Positions 5,756 to 5,910 of a stretch of 5,910 nt of DNA are shown here, piece after piece (position 1 is the first letter of the stretch; each line of letters starts with the position of its first letter). The DNA lies in NCBI GenBank assembly GCA_039934635.1, contig JBDTLT010000304.1:1-5910 (forward strand), written 5' to 3'. The stretch comes from DATLFA01 sp039934635 (lineage in GTDB: Bacteria; Actinomycetota; Acidimicrobiia; Acidimicrobiales; WLNW01). The position numbers and the translations under genes were made by a program. The notes under the pieces were generated by a model. That model had not been told where the DNA came from and did not search any database. It saw only the letters and a program-made list of their open reading frames with translations.

Positions 5756-5910
5756 CTACGTGGTGTCAGGGCTCGCGGAAACGTCCACTGTCGCGCGTTC
5801 GGACGCCATGTCGACTTCGACGAAGACGTCGCCGCCTTCTTGGGTGAGGATGTAGACGGGTTCTGGCTTGAGAGCCGGGAGGGTCAGGGCTTCGCCAGTG
5901 ACAAGCGAGA
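5756..5910 (-). CDS. C-terminal 50 codons of a Rieske-type [2Fe-2S] ferredoxin (partial)
   Basis: The frame is open from the window edge (first whole codon at 5908) to TAG at 5758-5756. It reads TGEALTLPALKPEPVY, a short strand, GGDVFVEVD, then a polar tail ending SPDTT. TGEAL-x-x-PALxPxPVY followed by a G-G-D-V-x-V-x-V-D strand is what follows the second Cys-x-x-His cluster motif in small Rieske ferredoxins of the NirD or aromatic-dioxygenase type. The cluster ligands themselves lie outside the window, so the assignment depends on the tail alone. Such proteins pass electrons to an oxygenase or reductase in the cytosol. Beyond its stop there are about 80 bp before the truncated transposase, so no downstream partner in the same operon is visible. 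A different beta-rich protein remains possible. Confidence 0.55.
   Translation of the reverse strand, partial: SLVTGEALTLPALKPEPVYILTQEGGDVFVEVDMASERATVDVSASPDTT

Noticed and set aside
5472..5855. 127-residue plus-strand open frame across the IS start and the Rieske-like tail
   Set aside because: It crosses two unrelated minus-strand coding segments and has no motif: a shadow.

Overview
The window comes from a high-GC bacterium, most likely an actinobacterium. Codon third positions are GC-rich. Two genes (the MarR regulator at 3787 and the small protein at 1534) have no Shine-Dalgarno sequence but carry a TANNNT box 6-8 nt before the ATG, as in leaderless actinobacterial transcripts. The genus cannot be told from this sequence.

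Layout, left to right: an upstream segment with an imperfect inverted repeat (1-71); a complete TauD/TfdA-family Fe(II)/2-oxoglutarate dioxygenase (247-1023, +); a decayed C-terminal piece of an IS110-family transposase (about 1061-1378, -); a 62-residue DUF4177-like protein (1534-1722, +); a complete ClC-type chloride channel/antiporter with two C-terminal CBS domains (1821-3701, -); a divergent MarR-family regulator (3787-4200, +); a broken family-4 glycosyltransferase (4210 to about 4654, -) that no single open frame shows; a second, 5'-truncated and frameshifted IS110-family transposase (4738-5674, -); and the last 50 codons of what looks like a Rieske-type ferredoxin (5756-5910, -, running off the window).

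The most coherent unit is the ClC/MarR pair. The two start codons face each other across 85 bp that hold two similar palindromes (3750-3762 and 3766-3778), centres 16 bp apart. One of them overlaps the likely -10 box of marR. This suggests an autoregulated MarR protein that may also control the channel; that is inference from position and symmetry.

The flanks look like a worn accessory region: two unlike IS110 remnants, a glycosyltransferase disrupted by a short insertion and a stop codon, and single metabolic genes without partners. I see no CRISPR array, tRNA, rRNA, toxin-antitoxin or defence module. I do not see a clearly new multi-gene system. The best leads are the twin-operator divergon and the hidden pseudogene.
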